A stretch of 59,796 nt of DNA from Fidelibacterota bacterium (GTDB lineage Bacteria > Fidelibacterota > UBA2242), in assembly GCA_016782645.1 (NCBI GenBank), contig JADHYC010000005.1, positions 1-59,796 on the forward strand, given 5' to 3'. Within the stretch, counting starts at the first letter, position 1. Every line of letters begins with the position of its first letter. The notes under the pieces were generated by a model. It had not been told where the DNA came from and made no database searches. It saw nothing but the letters and a program-made list of their open reading frames with translations. This document shows, one piece after another, positions 35,622 to 44,807 of the stretch. A program made the position numbers and the translations under genes.

Positions 35622-37239
35622 AAAAGAGACCAAACATATTTTCGTTACTGGTGGCGTTATTTCCGGACTTGGAAAGGGAATCGCCTGTGCGTCAATCGGT
35701 TATTTATTGAAATCCTGGGGTTTTAAAGTTACAATCCAAAAATTTGATCCATATATTAATATTGATCCTGGCACAATGAGCCCATGCCAACATGGAGAGG
35801 TTTTTGTTCTTGATGATGGCGCTGAGACAGACCTTGATTTGGGACACTATGAACGTTTTATTGATGTGGATATGAGCGCAGATAATAATACAACAACCGG
35901 TCAGGTTTACAATGAAGTTATAGGTAGAGAGCGAAGAGGAGATTATCTTGGTGCGACAGTCCAGATCATACCTCACGTAACTGATGAAATTAAGAGACGA
36001 ATAGTAAAAATAAATAGGGATAGACTGTTTGATATTGTTATTACAGAGGTTGGAGGAACTGTAGGAGATATTGAAGGGTTACCATTCTTAGAGGCTATCA
36101 GGCAGTTCAGGCTTGAGAAGGGACATGAAAATTGTATCAATATACACTTAACTCTTGTTCCTTATATTGAAACAAGTGGGGAGATAAAGACTAAACCTAC
36201 TCAGCATAGTGTGATGCGCCTCAGGGAGATTGGAATTCAACCGGATATACTTCTCTGTAGAACTAAATATAACCTTAGTGAAGATATACGAAAGAAGATA
36301 GCCCTTTTCTGTAATGTATCTCCTAATGCTGTAATTGAGGCTATTGATGCAGGAACTATTTATGAAATACCTCTGATTTATCATAAGCAAAAACTTGACC
36401 ATTTGATTATGAAGTTATTGAGACTCCCATTAAAAAAATCGAATTATGAACAGTTAGAAAAATTCGTTGACCGTATTAAGAACCCTTCAAATGAAGTGGA
36501 TATATGTATTTGTGGTAAATATACTCAATTACATGATGCCTATAAATCGATTATTGAGTCTTTTATTCATGCCGGAGCTGATAATGATACGCATGTAAAT
36601 ATTAAGTGGGTTGAATCGGAAGAATTTAGTAATTGTGATGACCCTGAAGAATTACTGGATGACGTAGAGGGACTATTGATTCCAGGTGGGTTTGGTGATA
36701 GAGGGATAGAGGGTAAAATTTTAGCTATAAGAACTGCCAGAGAAAAGAAAATCCCGTTTTTTGGAATCTGCCTCGGCTTACAGTGTGCTGTTATTGAATT
36801 TGCGAGGAATGTGTGTGGGTTGAAAGATGCGAATAGCACAGAGTTTGATGATAGTACGCCTTATCCCGTGATAGACCTGATGGAAGAACAGAAGTGTATT
36901 TTGGAGAAGGGCGGTACGATGAGGCTTGGTGCTTATTCAGGAGAAATCAGCGATGGAACAAAAGCCCATAAAATCTATGGCAGGAACAAATTATCAGAGA
37001 GACATAGACATCGCTATGAGGTAAATAACTTATATCTGGAGAAACTTGTAGATTCGGGAATTGTTGTAGGCGCTGTGCATAAGAAACTTTGCCTTGTTGA
37101 AATGGTTGAATTATCTGATCATCCATGGTTCGTAGCATGCCAATTTCATCCGGAATTGAAATCCCGTATCGGAAAGGCTCATCCACTATTCAGTGATTTT
37201 GTGAGGGCAGCGCTTGAGTATAAACACAGAGATAGCTAA
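35614..37239 (+). CDS. pyrG: CTP synthase
   Basis: A 541-residue enzyme making CTP from UTP. The synthetase half opens with IFVTGGVISGLGKGI and has PYINIDPGTMSPCQHGE; the glutaminase half has GICLGLQCA with the nucleophile Cys and the terminal FHPEL. Start is GTG at 35614, inside the kdsB end. A pyrG-kdsB pairing is common because CMP-Kdo synthesis uses CTP. UMP from the pyrEF operon at the left of the window feeds the same route. Confidence 0.97.
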   Translation: MTEKETKHIFVTGGVISGLGKGIACASIGYLLKSWGFKVTIQKFDPYINIDPGTMSPCQHGEVFVLDDGAETDLDLGHYERFIDVDMSADNNTTTGQVYNEVIGRERRGDYLGATVQIIPHVTDEIKRRIVKINRDRLFDIVITEVGGTVGDIEGLPFLEAIRQFRLEKGHENCINIHLTLVPYIETSGEIKTKPTQHSVMRLREIGIQPDILLCRTKYNLSEDIRKKIALFCNVSPNAVIEAIDAGTIYEIPLIYHKQKLDHLIMKLLRLPLKKSNYEQLEKFVDRIKNPSNEVDICICGKYTQLHDAYKSIIESFIHAGADNDTHVNIKWVESEEFSNCDDPEELLDDVEGLLIPGGFGDRGIEGKILAIRTAREKKIPFFGICLGLQCAVIEFARNVCGLKDANSTEFDDSTPYPVIDLMEEQKCILEKGGTMRLGAYSGEISDGTKAHKIYGRNKLSERHRHRYEVNNLYLEKLVDSGIVVGAVHKKLCLVEMVELSDHPWFVACQFHPELKSRIGKAHPLFSDFVRAALEYKHRDS

Positions 37240-37240
37240 G

Positions 37241-38116
37241 ATGAAAAAAGACTTTAATCAAATAGATTTATATGAAAAGAGCGTAAAAACGATGCATAAA
37301 GTTTCTATAAATTTGGTTTCAGTAGGTGATGGGAATCCGCTCGTTTTTATGATGGGTCCCTGTGTTATCGAGGGACTTGACCATGCTCTCTTTATGGCTG
37401 AAAGTCTTAGAAAACTGTCTGAACGAGAATCTATTACGATTATCTTTAAATCTTCATACGACAAAGCAAATCGCACCTCAATAGAATCTTACAGAGGACC
37501 CGGTCTTGATGAAGGATTGAAAATTTTGTTGGAAGTCAAGAAGCAAGTTGGTCTTCCAACCTTAACCGATATACATTTGCCCTCTCATGCAGAAGCAGCA
37601 GCTGAGGTTGTTGATGTTTTACAGATCCCGGCTTTTTTATGCAGACAAACTGATCTTCTTGTTGCAGCAGGAAAAACAGGTAAGCCTGTGAATATTAAAA
37701 AAGGTCAATTTGTAGCTCCATATGATATAGGTCATATTGTTGAAAAAGTTGAATCTACTGGCAATAAGTCAATTCTTATCACTGATAGGGGAAGTAGTTT
37801 TGGATATCGAGGACTTATTTCTGATGTAAGGGCTATTCCTATAATGAAAAAAACGGGATATCCGGTAATATTTGATGCTACACACAGCGCTCAGGTTCCG
37901 GGTGGAAGTATAACTGGTGGAGAAAGAGAGTTTATACCTCATTTAGCTAAGGCAATGGTTGCTGCTGGGTGTGATGGGATTTTTATGGAAACCCACAATA
38001 ATGTAGAAGAAGCTAAAAGTGATAATGCTACGCAATACCCTCTTTCTGAATTGCCGGAGTTGATTAGAGAATTAGTAGAAATATCAAATTTAGTCCGTGG
38101 TTTTAATAAGAAATGA
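37241..38116 (+). CDS. kdsA: 3-deoxy-8-phosphooctulonate synthase (Kdo-8-P synthase)
   Basis: A 291-residue DAHP-superfamily barrel that joins arabinose 5-phosphate and phosphoenolpyruvate. Signatures: FMMGPCVIEG, SSYDKANRTSIESYRGPG, FLCRQTDLL and FDATHSAQVPGG. I take the ATG at 37241, one base after the pyrG stop; a frame opening at 37214 lies inside pyrG and lacks family similarity. Confidence 0.95.
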   Translation: MKKDFNQIDLYEKSVKTMHKVSINLVSVGDGNPLVFMMGPCVIEGLDHALFMAESLRKLSERESITIIFKSSYDKANRTSIESYRGPGLDEGLKILLEVKKQVGLPTLTDIHLPSHAEAAAEVVDVLQIPAFLCRQTDLLVAAGKTGKPVNIKKGQFVAPYDIGHIVEKVESTGNKSILITDRGSSFGYRGLISDVRAIPIMKKTGYPVIFDATHSAQVPGGSITGGEREFIPHLAKAMVAAGCDGIFMETHNNVEEAKSDNATQYPLSELPELIRELVEISNLVRGFNKK

Positions 38117-38152
38117 ATGTTTGGATAAATTTTGATAGAAACTAATTAAATA

Positions 38153-38716
38153 ATGGTAAACAAAAATATAAATAATAAACTCGAGAATAAATTAAAGAAA
38201 ATTAAACTTTTGATAGCTGATGTAGATGGAGTTTTTACTGACGGAGCTCTTTATATTGGGGGAAACGGACAGGAATTTAAAAAATTTCATGTGCTTGATG
38301 GGCTTGGAATTGCGCTTCTAAAAGCTGTTGGGTTTCCTCTTGCAATTATATCGGGACGAAATTCTGAAGCGACAATTCATCGCATGAAAGAGCTGGGATT
38401 GGAAGAGAATTTAGATCAAGGTAATCTTGCGAAAATAGAACCTTATATATTGATAAAGAAGAAATTTAGATTGCAAGATGAAGAGATTGCATATATTGGT
38501 GATGATCTTGCCGATATTCCTCTTTTGAAGCAAGTGGGAGTACCAGTAAGTGTAGCAAATGCTCTGGAAGAAGTTAAAGAAAAATCGCTTTATGTTACTA
38601 GTAAAGCTGGAGGAGAAGGAGCGCTTCGAGAGTTTATTGAACTGGTTTTAAAAGCACAGGGTAAATTTAAAGAAGCCTTAGAAATCGTAACAAAGGATAC
38701 TTATAAGGATAAATGA
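38153..38716 (+). CDS. kdsC: 3-deoxy-manno-octulosonate-8-phosphatase
   Basis: A 187-residue HAD enzyme of subclass IIIC that frees Kdo from Kdo-8-P. Motif I LLIADVDGVFTDGALY, motif II IISGRNSEA, and motif IV AYIGDDLADIPLL are all present, and the protein has no cap domain, as KdsC requires. It follows kdsA and precedes kdsD, completing a four-gene Kdo pathway. Confidence 0.95.
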   Translation: MVNKNINNKLENKLKKIKLLIADVDGVFTDGALYIGGNGQEFKKFHVLDGLGIALLKAVGFPLAIISGRNSEATIHRMKELGLEENLDQGNLAKIEPYILIKKKFRLQDEEIAYIGDDLADIPLLKQVGVPVSVANALEEVKEKSLYVTSKAGGEGALREFIELVLKAQGKFKEALEIVTKDTYKDK

Positions 38717-38719
38717 TCT

Positions 38720-39697
38720 ATGCTGAAATCATATTTTGAAAAAGCCAAGAAACTTATTCAAGCTGAATCAGAAGCTATTGCAAATCTCGAAAATAGGATT
38801 GACGATAAATTTAAAAGAGCTGTTGATACACTTTATAACGTTAAGGGCAAAGTAATTATTATCGGTGTAGGGAAATCCGGTCTTATTGGAAGAAAGATCG
38901 CCGCAACATTGTCCAGTACAGGAACGCCGAGTTTTTTTATTCATGCCTATGAAGCAGGACATGGTGATCTTGGCGGTATATCGAAAAATGACGCACTTAT
39001 TGTGGTCTCAAACAGTGGTGAAACCGATGAAATTATTTATTTAATTCCTTTTATAAAAAAGATAAAAGTTCCCATTATAGGGTTGTTGGGAAAAACGAAT
39101 TCCACTTTAGCTAATAAATGTGATATTGTTCTCAGTACACGTGTAGAAGCAGAGCCCTGTCCTCTTGGTATAGTTCCTACTGCCAGCGCTATAGTTACCA
39201 TGGCGATGGGAGATGCTTTGGTTGTAGCATTGATGGATAAACGCCAATTTAAAAAAACTGATTTTGCTGGCTTACACCCGGCTGGTTCTCTTGGCAGAAG
39301 GCTTTTGACTACTGTTAGTGATTTAATGCACAGGGGTGATCAAATTCCTTTTGCTTTCGAAGAGAATAATATGCATGAAGTTCTGTTTGTGATGACTAAG
39401 AAAGGGCTTGGTATTGTAGGAATTTTAGATAAAGCGGACAATCTGGTAGGAGTAATTACCGATGGTGATTTACGTAGAGGATTGGAAAAGAAAAATGATT
39501 TCTTGAATCATTTAGCTAAAGACATTATGTCTAAAAATCCGAAATGTATAGATGTTTCCAGCCTTGCGATCGATGCCCTCCATTTGATGGAGGAATTTGC
39601 AATTACAAATCTTTTCGTTTTTGATGAATTGAAATCCGGAAAGCCTACAGGGATTATTCATATTCACGATATTTTAAGATATGGAATAATGTCGTAA
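38720..39697 (+). CDS. kdsD: Arabinose-5-phosphate isomerase
   Basis: A 325-residue KpsF/GutQ-type enzyme turning ribulose 5-phosphate into arabinose 5-phosphate, the first Kdo precursor. The SIS domain has GVGKSGLIGRKIAATLSSTG, FIHAYEAGHGDLG and SNSGETDE; two CBS domains follow (about 205-320, VGVITDGDLRRG). It starts three bases after kdsC stops. Confidence 0.95.
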   Translation: MLKSYFEKAKKLIQAESEAIANLENRIDDKFKRAVDTLYNVKGKVIIIGVGKSGLIGRKIAATLSSTGTPSFFIHAYEAGHGDLGGISKNDALIVVSNSGETDEIIYLIPFIKKIKVPIIGLLGKTNSTLANKCDIVLSTRVEAEPCPLGIVPTASAIVTMAMGDALVVALMDKRQFKKTDFAGLHPAGSLGRRLLTTVSDLMHRGDQIPFAFEENNMHEVLFVMTKKGLGIVGILDKADNLVGVITDGDLRRGLEKKNDFLNHLAKDIMSKNPKCIDVSSLAIDALHLMEEFAITNLFVFDELKSGKPTGIIHIHDILRYGIMS

Positions 39698-39724
39698 TGT
39701 TCGCTGAAAATAGATGGAATAATA

Positions 39725-40282
39725 ATGACTAAAAAAGTTTACAGTTCAAATTTCAAATTTCAAATTTTTAGATTTTTTCTCTTCTCATTTTTCACTTTTT
39801 TCTTTTCCTGTTCTGATGTACCTGAAGATGAGACTGTACAAGCAGATAAACAATATCCCGATCAAGAAAGCTGGTCCTCAGATATTATTCTAACGAAAGA
39901 TGGTAAAATGATAGCAATTATTGGCGCCGGTCATTTAGTAAAATATAATGATCAAGCTCTAATTTTTATGGATGAGAAAGTCGATGTAGATTTTTTTGAT
40001 ACTCAGGAAAATCACTTATCTCATTTAAAATCAGAAAAGGCAAAAATAAATGAGAGAACGAATGATTTGGTTGCTTTTGGTAATGTAGTTGTGGTTTCTG
40101 ATAGCGGCGTTACTCTCTATACAGAGGAGTTAAAGTGGGATCATAAAAGAGAAAAAATAATATCAGAGGTTTTTATTAAATTGGTCACTGATAAGGATAC
40201 ATTAACTGGAGTAGGTTTTGAGTCGGATTCTAATCTTGAAAATTGGGTAATACATAATCCATCAGGTGTGACTGATAGGTAA
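39725..40282 (+). CDS. lptC: LPS export protein LptC (putative lipoprotein form)
   Basis: A 185-residue protein with an N-terminal hydrophobic stretch ending FFFSC, which reads as a lipobox, and one OstA/LptC-like beta-jellyroll (EDETVQADKQYPDQESWSSD onward, then TEELKWDHKREKIISEVFIK). LptC links the LptBFG pump to the LptA bridge. lptB follows after 41 bases. The phenylalanine-rich start is encoded by a TTTCAAATT-like low-complexity run, so the first residues may be imprecise. Confidence 0.82.
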   Translation: MTKKVYSSNFKFQIFRFFLFSFFTFFFSCSDVPEDETVQADKQYPDQESWSSDIILTKDGKMIAIIGAGHLVKYNDQALIFMDEKVDVDFFDTQENHLSHLKSEKAKINERTNDLVAFGNVVVVSDSGVTLYTEELKWDHKREKIISEVFIKLVTDKDTLTGVGFESDSNLENWVIHNPSGVTDR

Positions 40283-40323
40283 TATAAGAAGTAGGCAGTA
40301 GCAGGAGCAGTAGGCAGGAGGAA

Positions 40324-41091
40324 ATGAAAACAATTACAAATCATAAATCACAAATTACTGATCAGAAGATGCTACGAGGTGAACTGCTTTGTAAAGTTTA
40401 TGGTAAAAGACGGGTTGTTGATGATATATCGATTGAGGTAAGAAAAGGCGAAATAGTTGGACTTCTTGGACCTAATGGCGCAGGTAAGACTACAACTTTT
40501 CATATGTTTACGGGAATGATTAAACCAACATCTGGTAAAGTGTTTTTGGATGATATCGAACTTACTCATTTCCCAATGTATAAAAGAGCCCAATTAGGCA
40601 TTGGTTATCTTTCGCAAGAGGCATCTGTTTTTCGTAAACTTACTGTTGAACAGAACATTCTTTTGGTTTTGCAAACTCTTGGTATAAGCCGGGAAGAGCA
40701 AAAGGAACGTTTGGAAAAACTATTGGACGAACTTTCAATTAAGAAGTATAGAAAAAGGAAAGCCTACACACTATCAGGTGGTGAAAGAAGACGTACTGAA
40801 ATAACACGAGCTCTTGTAACTAACCCGGATTTTATTCTTCTTGATGAGCCGTTCGTGGGAGTTGATCCAATAGCGGTAGAGGATATTCAAAAAATCGTGG
40901 TAGGTTTGAAAGATAGAAACATAGGTGTTCTTATAACCGACCATAATGTTCATGAAACACTCTCTATTACTAACCGTTCCTATCTTATGTTTGAGGGGAA
41001 AATTCTAAAGTCAGGGACATCGGAATTTTTAGCTAACGATGAAGAAGCTATACGTTTATATTTAGGTGATAGTTTTAAACTGGATAGATAA
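40324..41091 (+). CDS. lptB: LPS export ABC transporter ATP-binding protein
   Basis: A 255-residue ATPase that drives LPS extraction. Walker A LGPNGAGKTTTFHMFTG, signature LSGGERRRTEITRAL, Walker B FILLDEPFVGVDPIAVEDIQ (the LptB-specific form) and LITDHNV are intact. The first 15 codons (ending at ATG 40369, MLRGELLCKVYG) encode a repeat-like sequence, so translation may begin at 40369; GGAGG stands only two bases before the ATG at 40324. lptC precedes it and rpoN overlaps its stop. Confidence 0.95.
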   Translation: MKTITNHKSQITDQKMLRGELLCKVYGKRRVVDDISIEVRKGEIVGLLGPNGAGKTTTFHMFTGMIKPTSGKVFLDDIELTHFPMYKRAQLGIGYLSQEASVFRKLTVEQNILLVLQTLGISREEQKERLEKLLDELSIKKYRKRKAYTLSGGERRRTEITRALVTNPDFILLDEPFVGVDPIAVEDIQKIVVGLKDRNIGVLITDHNVHETLSITNRSYLMFEGKILKSGTSEFLANDEEAIRLYLGDSFKLDR

Positions 41092-42476
41092 TGCAACTCA
41101 GTCAATCTCAGGTTCAGCAACTTACTCAAGAACTTCGGTTAACACCTCAACAAATTCTTCAGTCTACAATTCTGCAATTAGCCACATTAGCGCTTGAAGC
41201 AAGGGTTAATCAAGAGCTTGAACAGAATCCGGTACTTGAAGAAGAGGATACTGATACTCAGGATAATCAGGAAGTAACAGAAACAGAATCTGATCCAGAT
41301 GATGATCAGGAAATCGATTGGGAAGATATTTTACCTCAAAATGATGATTACCAGCCAAAACAGGAATTTGATCGGAGCAAAGTGACGTTAAAGCAAATAC
41401 AACAATCACCACGTGGCTTAGTGGATTACCTGCTAGATCAGATGAAGCTCCTGAATTTGAGTGATATCGAAGAGAAGATTGCCCTTGAAATAATTTGGAA
41501 TATTGATGACAGAGGCTATCTGACATTGCCAATAGAGAATGTTGCACATACTTTAAATGTTACTGAAGCAAAGGCTCAGAATTTACTAAAACTGATACAG
41601 CAATTTGATCCGCCAGGAATAAGCGCTCGTGATTTAAGAGAATGTCTTTTAATTCAGTTGGGACAAATGTCTGATGTTGATGATGCTGTTACAATTGTCA
41701 AAGACCATTTTGACGATTTTGCTAATAGACGTTTTCAAAAGATAATGAAAAGATTGGAATGGAATAAAGAGCGTATTCAAGCTGTGCAGGATGTTATTTT
41801 AAAACTAAATCCGAAACCAGGTGCTTCATTAGTTGCTACGGATTCTGGTTATGTCGTTCCCGACCTTGTTGTAGAAAAAGTTGGGGGTAACTTTATAATC
41901 GAGGTGAGTGATAGTCGTGTTCCTGAACTGAGAATCAGTCCGGGATATATTCAGATGATGGTCAAGGGGTCATCTATTACAGCGGAAACCCGGACATACC
42001 TGAAAAAGAAAATAGATATGGCAAAATGGTTTATACAAGCCATTCACCAGAGGCGTGTTACAATGATACGAGTGATGAAGGCAATAATAAATAGACAGAA
42101 AGAATTCTTTGATGGTAATGAAAAAGCGTTAAAACCGATGATTCTTAAAGATATCGCTGAAGATGTTAATATGGATATATCTACAATAAGTCGTGTTACA
42201 AATGGTAAATATGTACAACTAAATTCTGGTGTCTATGAATTGAAATATTTCTTCAACGAGGGCATGAAAGATAACAACGGTGAGGAAGTATCAACTCGTA
42301 TCATAAAAGATAAATTGAAGCAGATTATCACTTTTGAGGATAAACATAAACCTTATAGCGATGATCAATTATCTGTGCTTTTAAAAAAAGCAGGCTATCC
42401 TATCGCAAGGAGAACAGTAGCAAAATATAGAGAGCAAAACAAAATTCCTGTTGCGAGACTGCGAAGGAATATATAA
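41091..42476 (+). CDS. rpoN: RNA polymerase sigma-54 factor
   Basis: A 461-residue sigma-54. Region I is Gln/Leu-rich (LSQSQVQQLTQELRLTPQQIL), an acidic region II follows, then a core-binding domain (GYLTLPIENVA). The RpoN box ARRTVAKYREQNKIP is at the C-terminus. It initiates transcription only with an enhancer-binding ATPase; none is encoded in the window. lptB-rpoN linkage is a widespread bacterial arrangement. The two genes overlap by one base. Confidence 0.96.
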   Translation: MQLSQSQVQQLTQELRLTPQQILQSTILQLATLALEARVNQELEQNPVLEEEDTDTQDNQEVTETESDPDDDQEIDWEDILPQNDDYQPKQEFDRSKVTLKQIQQSPRGLVDYLLDQMKLLNLSDIEEKIALEIIWNIDDRGYLTLPIENVAHTLNVTEAKAQNLLKLIQQFDPPGISARDLRECLLIQLGQMSDVDDAVTIVKDHFDDFANRRFQKIMKRLEWNKERIQAVQDVILKLNPKPGASLVATDSGYVVPDLVVEKVGGNFIIEVSDSRVPELRISPGYIQMMVKGSSITAETRTYLKKKIDMAKWFIQAIHQRRVTMIRVMKAIINRQKEFFDGNEKALKPMILKDIAEDVNMDISTISRVTNGKYVQLNSGVYELKYFFNEGMKDNNGEEVSTRIIKDKLKQIITFEDKHKPYSDDQLSVLLKKAGYPIARRTVAKYREQNKIPVARLRRNI

Positions 42477-42655
42477 TATAATTTAAACCACGAAGATGCT
42501 AAATCAATTAACAATTTATCAATCCCCGCCTGCTCCCGATGAATCAGGACGGGTAGGGTAGCGAAGCGAAAAATGATTAACAATTATAAATTATCAATTG
42601 TCAATTTTAGATACTATGTATCTCAATGGCTAAAACATAATAATAGGAGGTTTAT

Positions 42656-43642
42656 ATGGCTTGGAAAAAAGTAAAAATTGGCGATAGTGAGTTTGAAATT
42701 TCTTCAACTCATTATTGGTTGGCTATTTTAGGTGCTATTGCACTAATAGTGGTCATTACTCTGCTCATGTCTTTTTATCAGGTGGGCGCAAATGAGCGGG
42801 GTATTGTTTTGAGATTTGGTAGGTATCGCACAACTACCTATCCTGGATTGCGTTGGAAATTACCGTGGGGTGTTGATAAGGTTTATAAGGTGAAAGTTGA
42901 CTATCAGTACAAAGAAGAGTTTGGATTCCGCACACTCAGATCCGGTGTAAAAACTCAGTATTCAAGAAGTCAATATACAGATGAATCATGGATGCTCACT
43001 GGAGACTTGAACATTGCTGATGTTAAGTGGATAGTTCAGTATCGAATTAATGATCCGATTAATTTCCTTTTTAGAGTGCGTGATCAGGGAGGCACAATTC
43101 GTGATGTAGCTGAAGCGGCAATGCGTTTTGTTGTTGGAGATCGGTCTTTCCATGAGGTACTTCAAACTGAGAGAAGAGAGATTGCAGAAGTTATGAAAGA
43201 TTTTATGCAGGAGACCCTTGATAAATATAATATAGGGATTAATATTCAGTTAGTTCAGTTAAAGGATGTACACCCACCAGGACGGGTTCGAGATTCATTC
43301 AACGAGGTTAACCGGGCGAAGCAGGAACAGGAAACTGCTATTAATGAAGCAAGTCAGGTGTATAATAGAGAAATATACCGTGCCGATGGTGAGGCTAAGA
43401 GAGTTGTCCAGGAAGCGCGTGGTTATGGTATTAACAGAACAAACAGAGCTGAAGGTGATGCGAAATTGTTCACTTCCGTATTTAAGGAATATTTGAAAGC
43501 GAAAGATGTTACTCGTCGGAGATTGTATCTTGAAACTCTTGAAGATGTTATGAGTAAAGTAGATAAAAAGTACTTTATTGATAAAGACCTTAAAGGAATT
43601 GTGCCATTTCTTAATCTTACTGGAACGGGGGTGGTAAAATGA
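42656..43642 (+). CDS. hflK: FtsH protease modulator HflK
   Basis: A 328-residue SPFH/prohibitin-fold protein. One N-terminal membrane helix (23-45) leads to the band-7 domain (GANERGIVLRFGRY, GLRWKLPWGVDKVY) and a long helical region (EVNRAKQEQETAINEASQVY). With HflC it forms a cage around FtsH in the inner membrane. GGAGG lies seven bases before the ATG. It overlaps hflC by four bases. Confidence 0.94.
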   Translation: MAWKKVKIGDSEFEISSTHYWLAILGAIALIVVITLLMSFYQVGANERGIVLRFGRYRTTTYPGLRWKLPWGVDKVYKVKVDYQYKEEFGFRTLRSGVKTQYSRSQYTDESWMLTGDLNIADVKWIVQYRINDPINFLFRVRDQGGTIRDVAEAAMRFVVGDRSFHEVLQTERREIAEVMKDFMQETLDKYNIGINIQLVQLKDVHPPGRVRDSFNEVNRAKQEQETAINEASQVYNREIYRADGEAKRVVQEARGYGINRTNRAEGDAKLFTSVFKEYLKAKDVTRRRLYLETLEDVMSKVDKKYFIDKDLKGIVPFLNLTGTGVVK

Positions 43643-44595
43643 AAACAAGAATAATAATAATTGCAATTTTAGTTATAGTTGTTATCGCCTTTATAGCTGA
43701 TGGAATCTATATTTTAAATGAAACTGAACAGTCAATAATTACTCAGTTTGGAGACCCGGTCGGTGAACCTGTTATAAAAGCTGGAATGCACTTTAAAATC
43801 CCATTTATCCAGAAAGTATTTGTATTTGACAAGAGACTTCTGGAGTGGGATGGAGCTCCACAGGAAATTCCTACGAAGGATAATAAGTTCATCCATATAG
43901 ATACTTTTGCCCGCTGGCGGATTTCTAATGCTCTCACTTTTTATAAAAGTCTGAAAAACGAAATGACTGCACACTCGCGCTTAGATGATTTACTTGACGG
44001 TGCTGTCAGAGATGAAGTTGCTAAATATCGTTTGCCGGAAATTATCCGGAGCTCTGACATACAGATGTCAATTCTTGAAGTGGAAGCATTAGGAGTAGAC
44101 TCGTCAAAAATTGACGATCTTTCTGTAAAGGGTGCACGAAAAGATATTGCAGAAAACATTGTTAAACACGTTCAGGATAAATTGAAAGAACTTGACCTTG
44201 GAATAGAAGTTATTGACATGAAGTTCAAAAGAATTGACTATAACCCTGAGGTTCAAGGGAAGGTGTTTGATAGGATGATATCCGGGCAGAAAAGAATTGC
44301 TGAAAAATACAGAGCAATAGGACAGGGTAAAAAACAGGATATTCTTGGAAAACAGGATCAGAGAAAAAAGGAGATTTTGTCGCAGGCTTACCTCGAAGCA
44401 CAGACAATACGTGGTAAAGCCGACGCCAAAGCGATAAAAATATATGCGGATGCTTATAATAAAAGTTATGAGTCAAGAGATTTCTATAATTTTATGCGAA
44501 CGCTGAATGCATATAAGTCTGCGATGGATACCACTACTGTTTTATTGCTAACTACTGATAATGATTTCTTGAAATATCTGAAGTCGCCGAAATAA
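43639..44595 (+). CDS. hflC: FtsH protease modulator HflC
   Basis: A 318-residue SPFH protein with one N-terminal membrane helix (5-26), the opening LNETEQSIITQFGDPVGEPV, KAGMHFKIPFIQKV, and the HflC-typical DTFARWRI and DDLLDGAVRDEVAK. It ends with the helical arm that packs on HflK. ftsH is not in the window. Confidence 0.94.
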   Translation: MKTRIIIIAILVIVVIAFIADGIYILNETEQSIITQFGDPVGEPVIKAGMHFKIPFIQKVFVFDKRLLEWDGAPQEIPTKDNKFIHIDTFARWRISNALTFYKSLKNEMTAHSRLDDLLDGAVRDEVAKYRLPEIIRSSDIQMSILEVEALGVDSSKIDDLSVKGARKDIAENIVKHVQDKLKELDLGIEVIDMKFKRIDYNPEVQGKVFDRMISGQKRIAEKYRAIGQGKKQDILGKQDQRKKEILSQAYLEAQTIRGKADAKAIKIYADAYNKSYESRDFYNFMRTLNAYKSAMDTTTVLLLTTDNDFLKYLKSPK

Positions 44596-44605
44596 AGACA
44601 AAAAA

Positions 44606-44674
44606 ACCTTGTGTTAAGTCCGTCTGTATTATCTTCATTTTTGGAGGTGTTTTAAGATGGACTTAACACAAGGT
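44606..44674 (+). repeat. Inverted-repeat element, family 2, copy 3 (perfect arms)
   Basis: ACCTTGTGTTAAGTCC (44606-44621) and GGACTTAACACAAGGT (44659-44674) pair perfectly; the stem extends to 19 of 20 bases. It starts ten bases after the hflC stop, so it could act as a terminator or mRNA end, though the 37-base loop and missing T-run are unusual. Confidence 0.85.
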
Positions 44675-44807
44675 GGATTCATTCGCGATTATTTTTGAGT
44701 TAACTACAAAATTGTTCTGAACATTGCTCAGACCTATATTCAAAATTTAACGAGTGAGATCAAAGTAATTATCAAACAAAAGTAAATAATAGATAAGGGG
44801 CTTTATC

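Noticed and set aside
43908..43924. CCCGCTGGCGGATTT in hflC shared with the repeat at 34150
   Set aside because: In hflC it encodes the conserved ARWRI segment, so the match with the repeat is coincidence rather than an inserted element.
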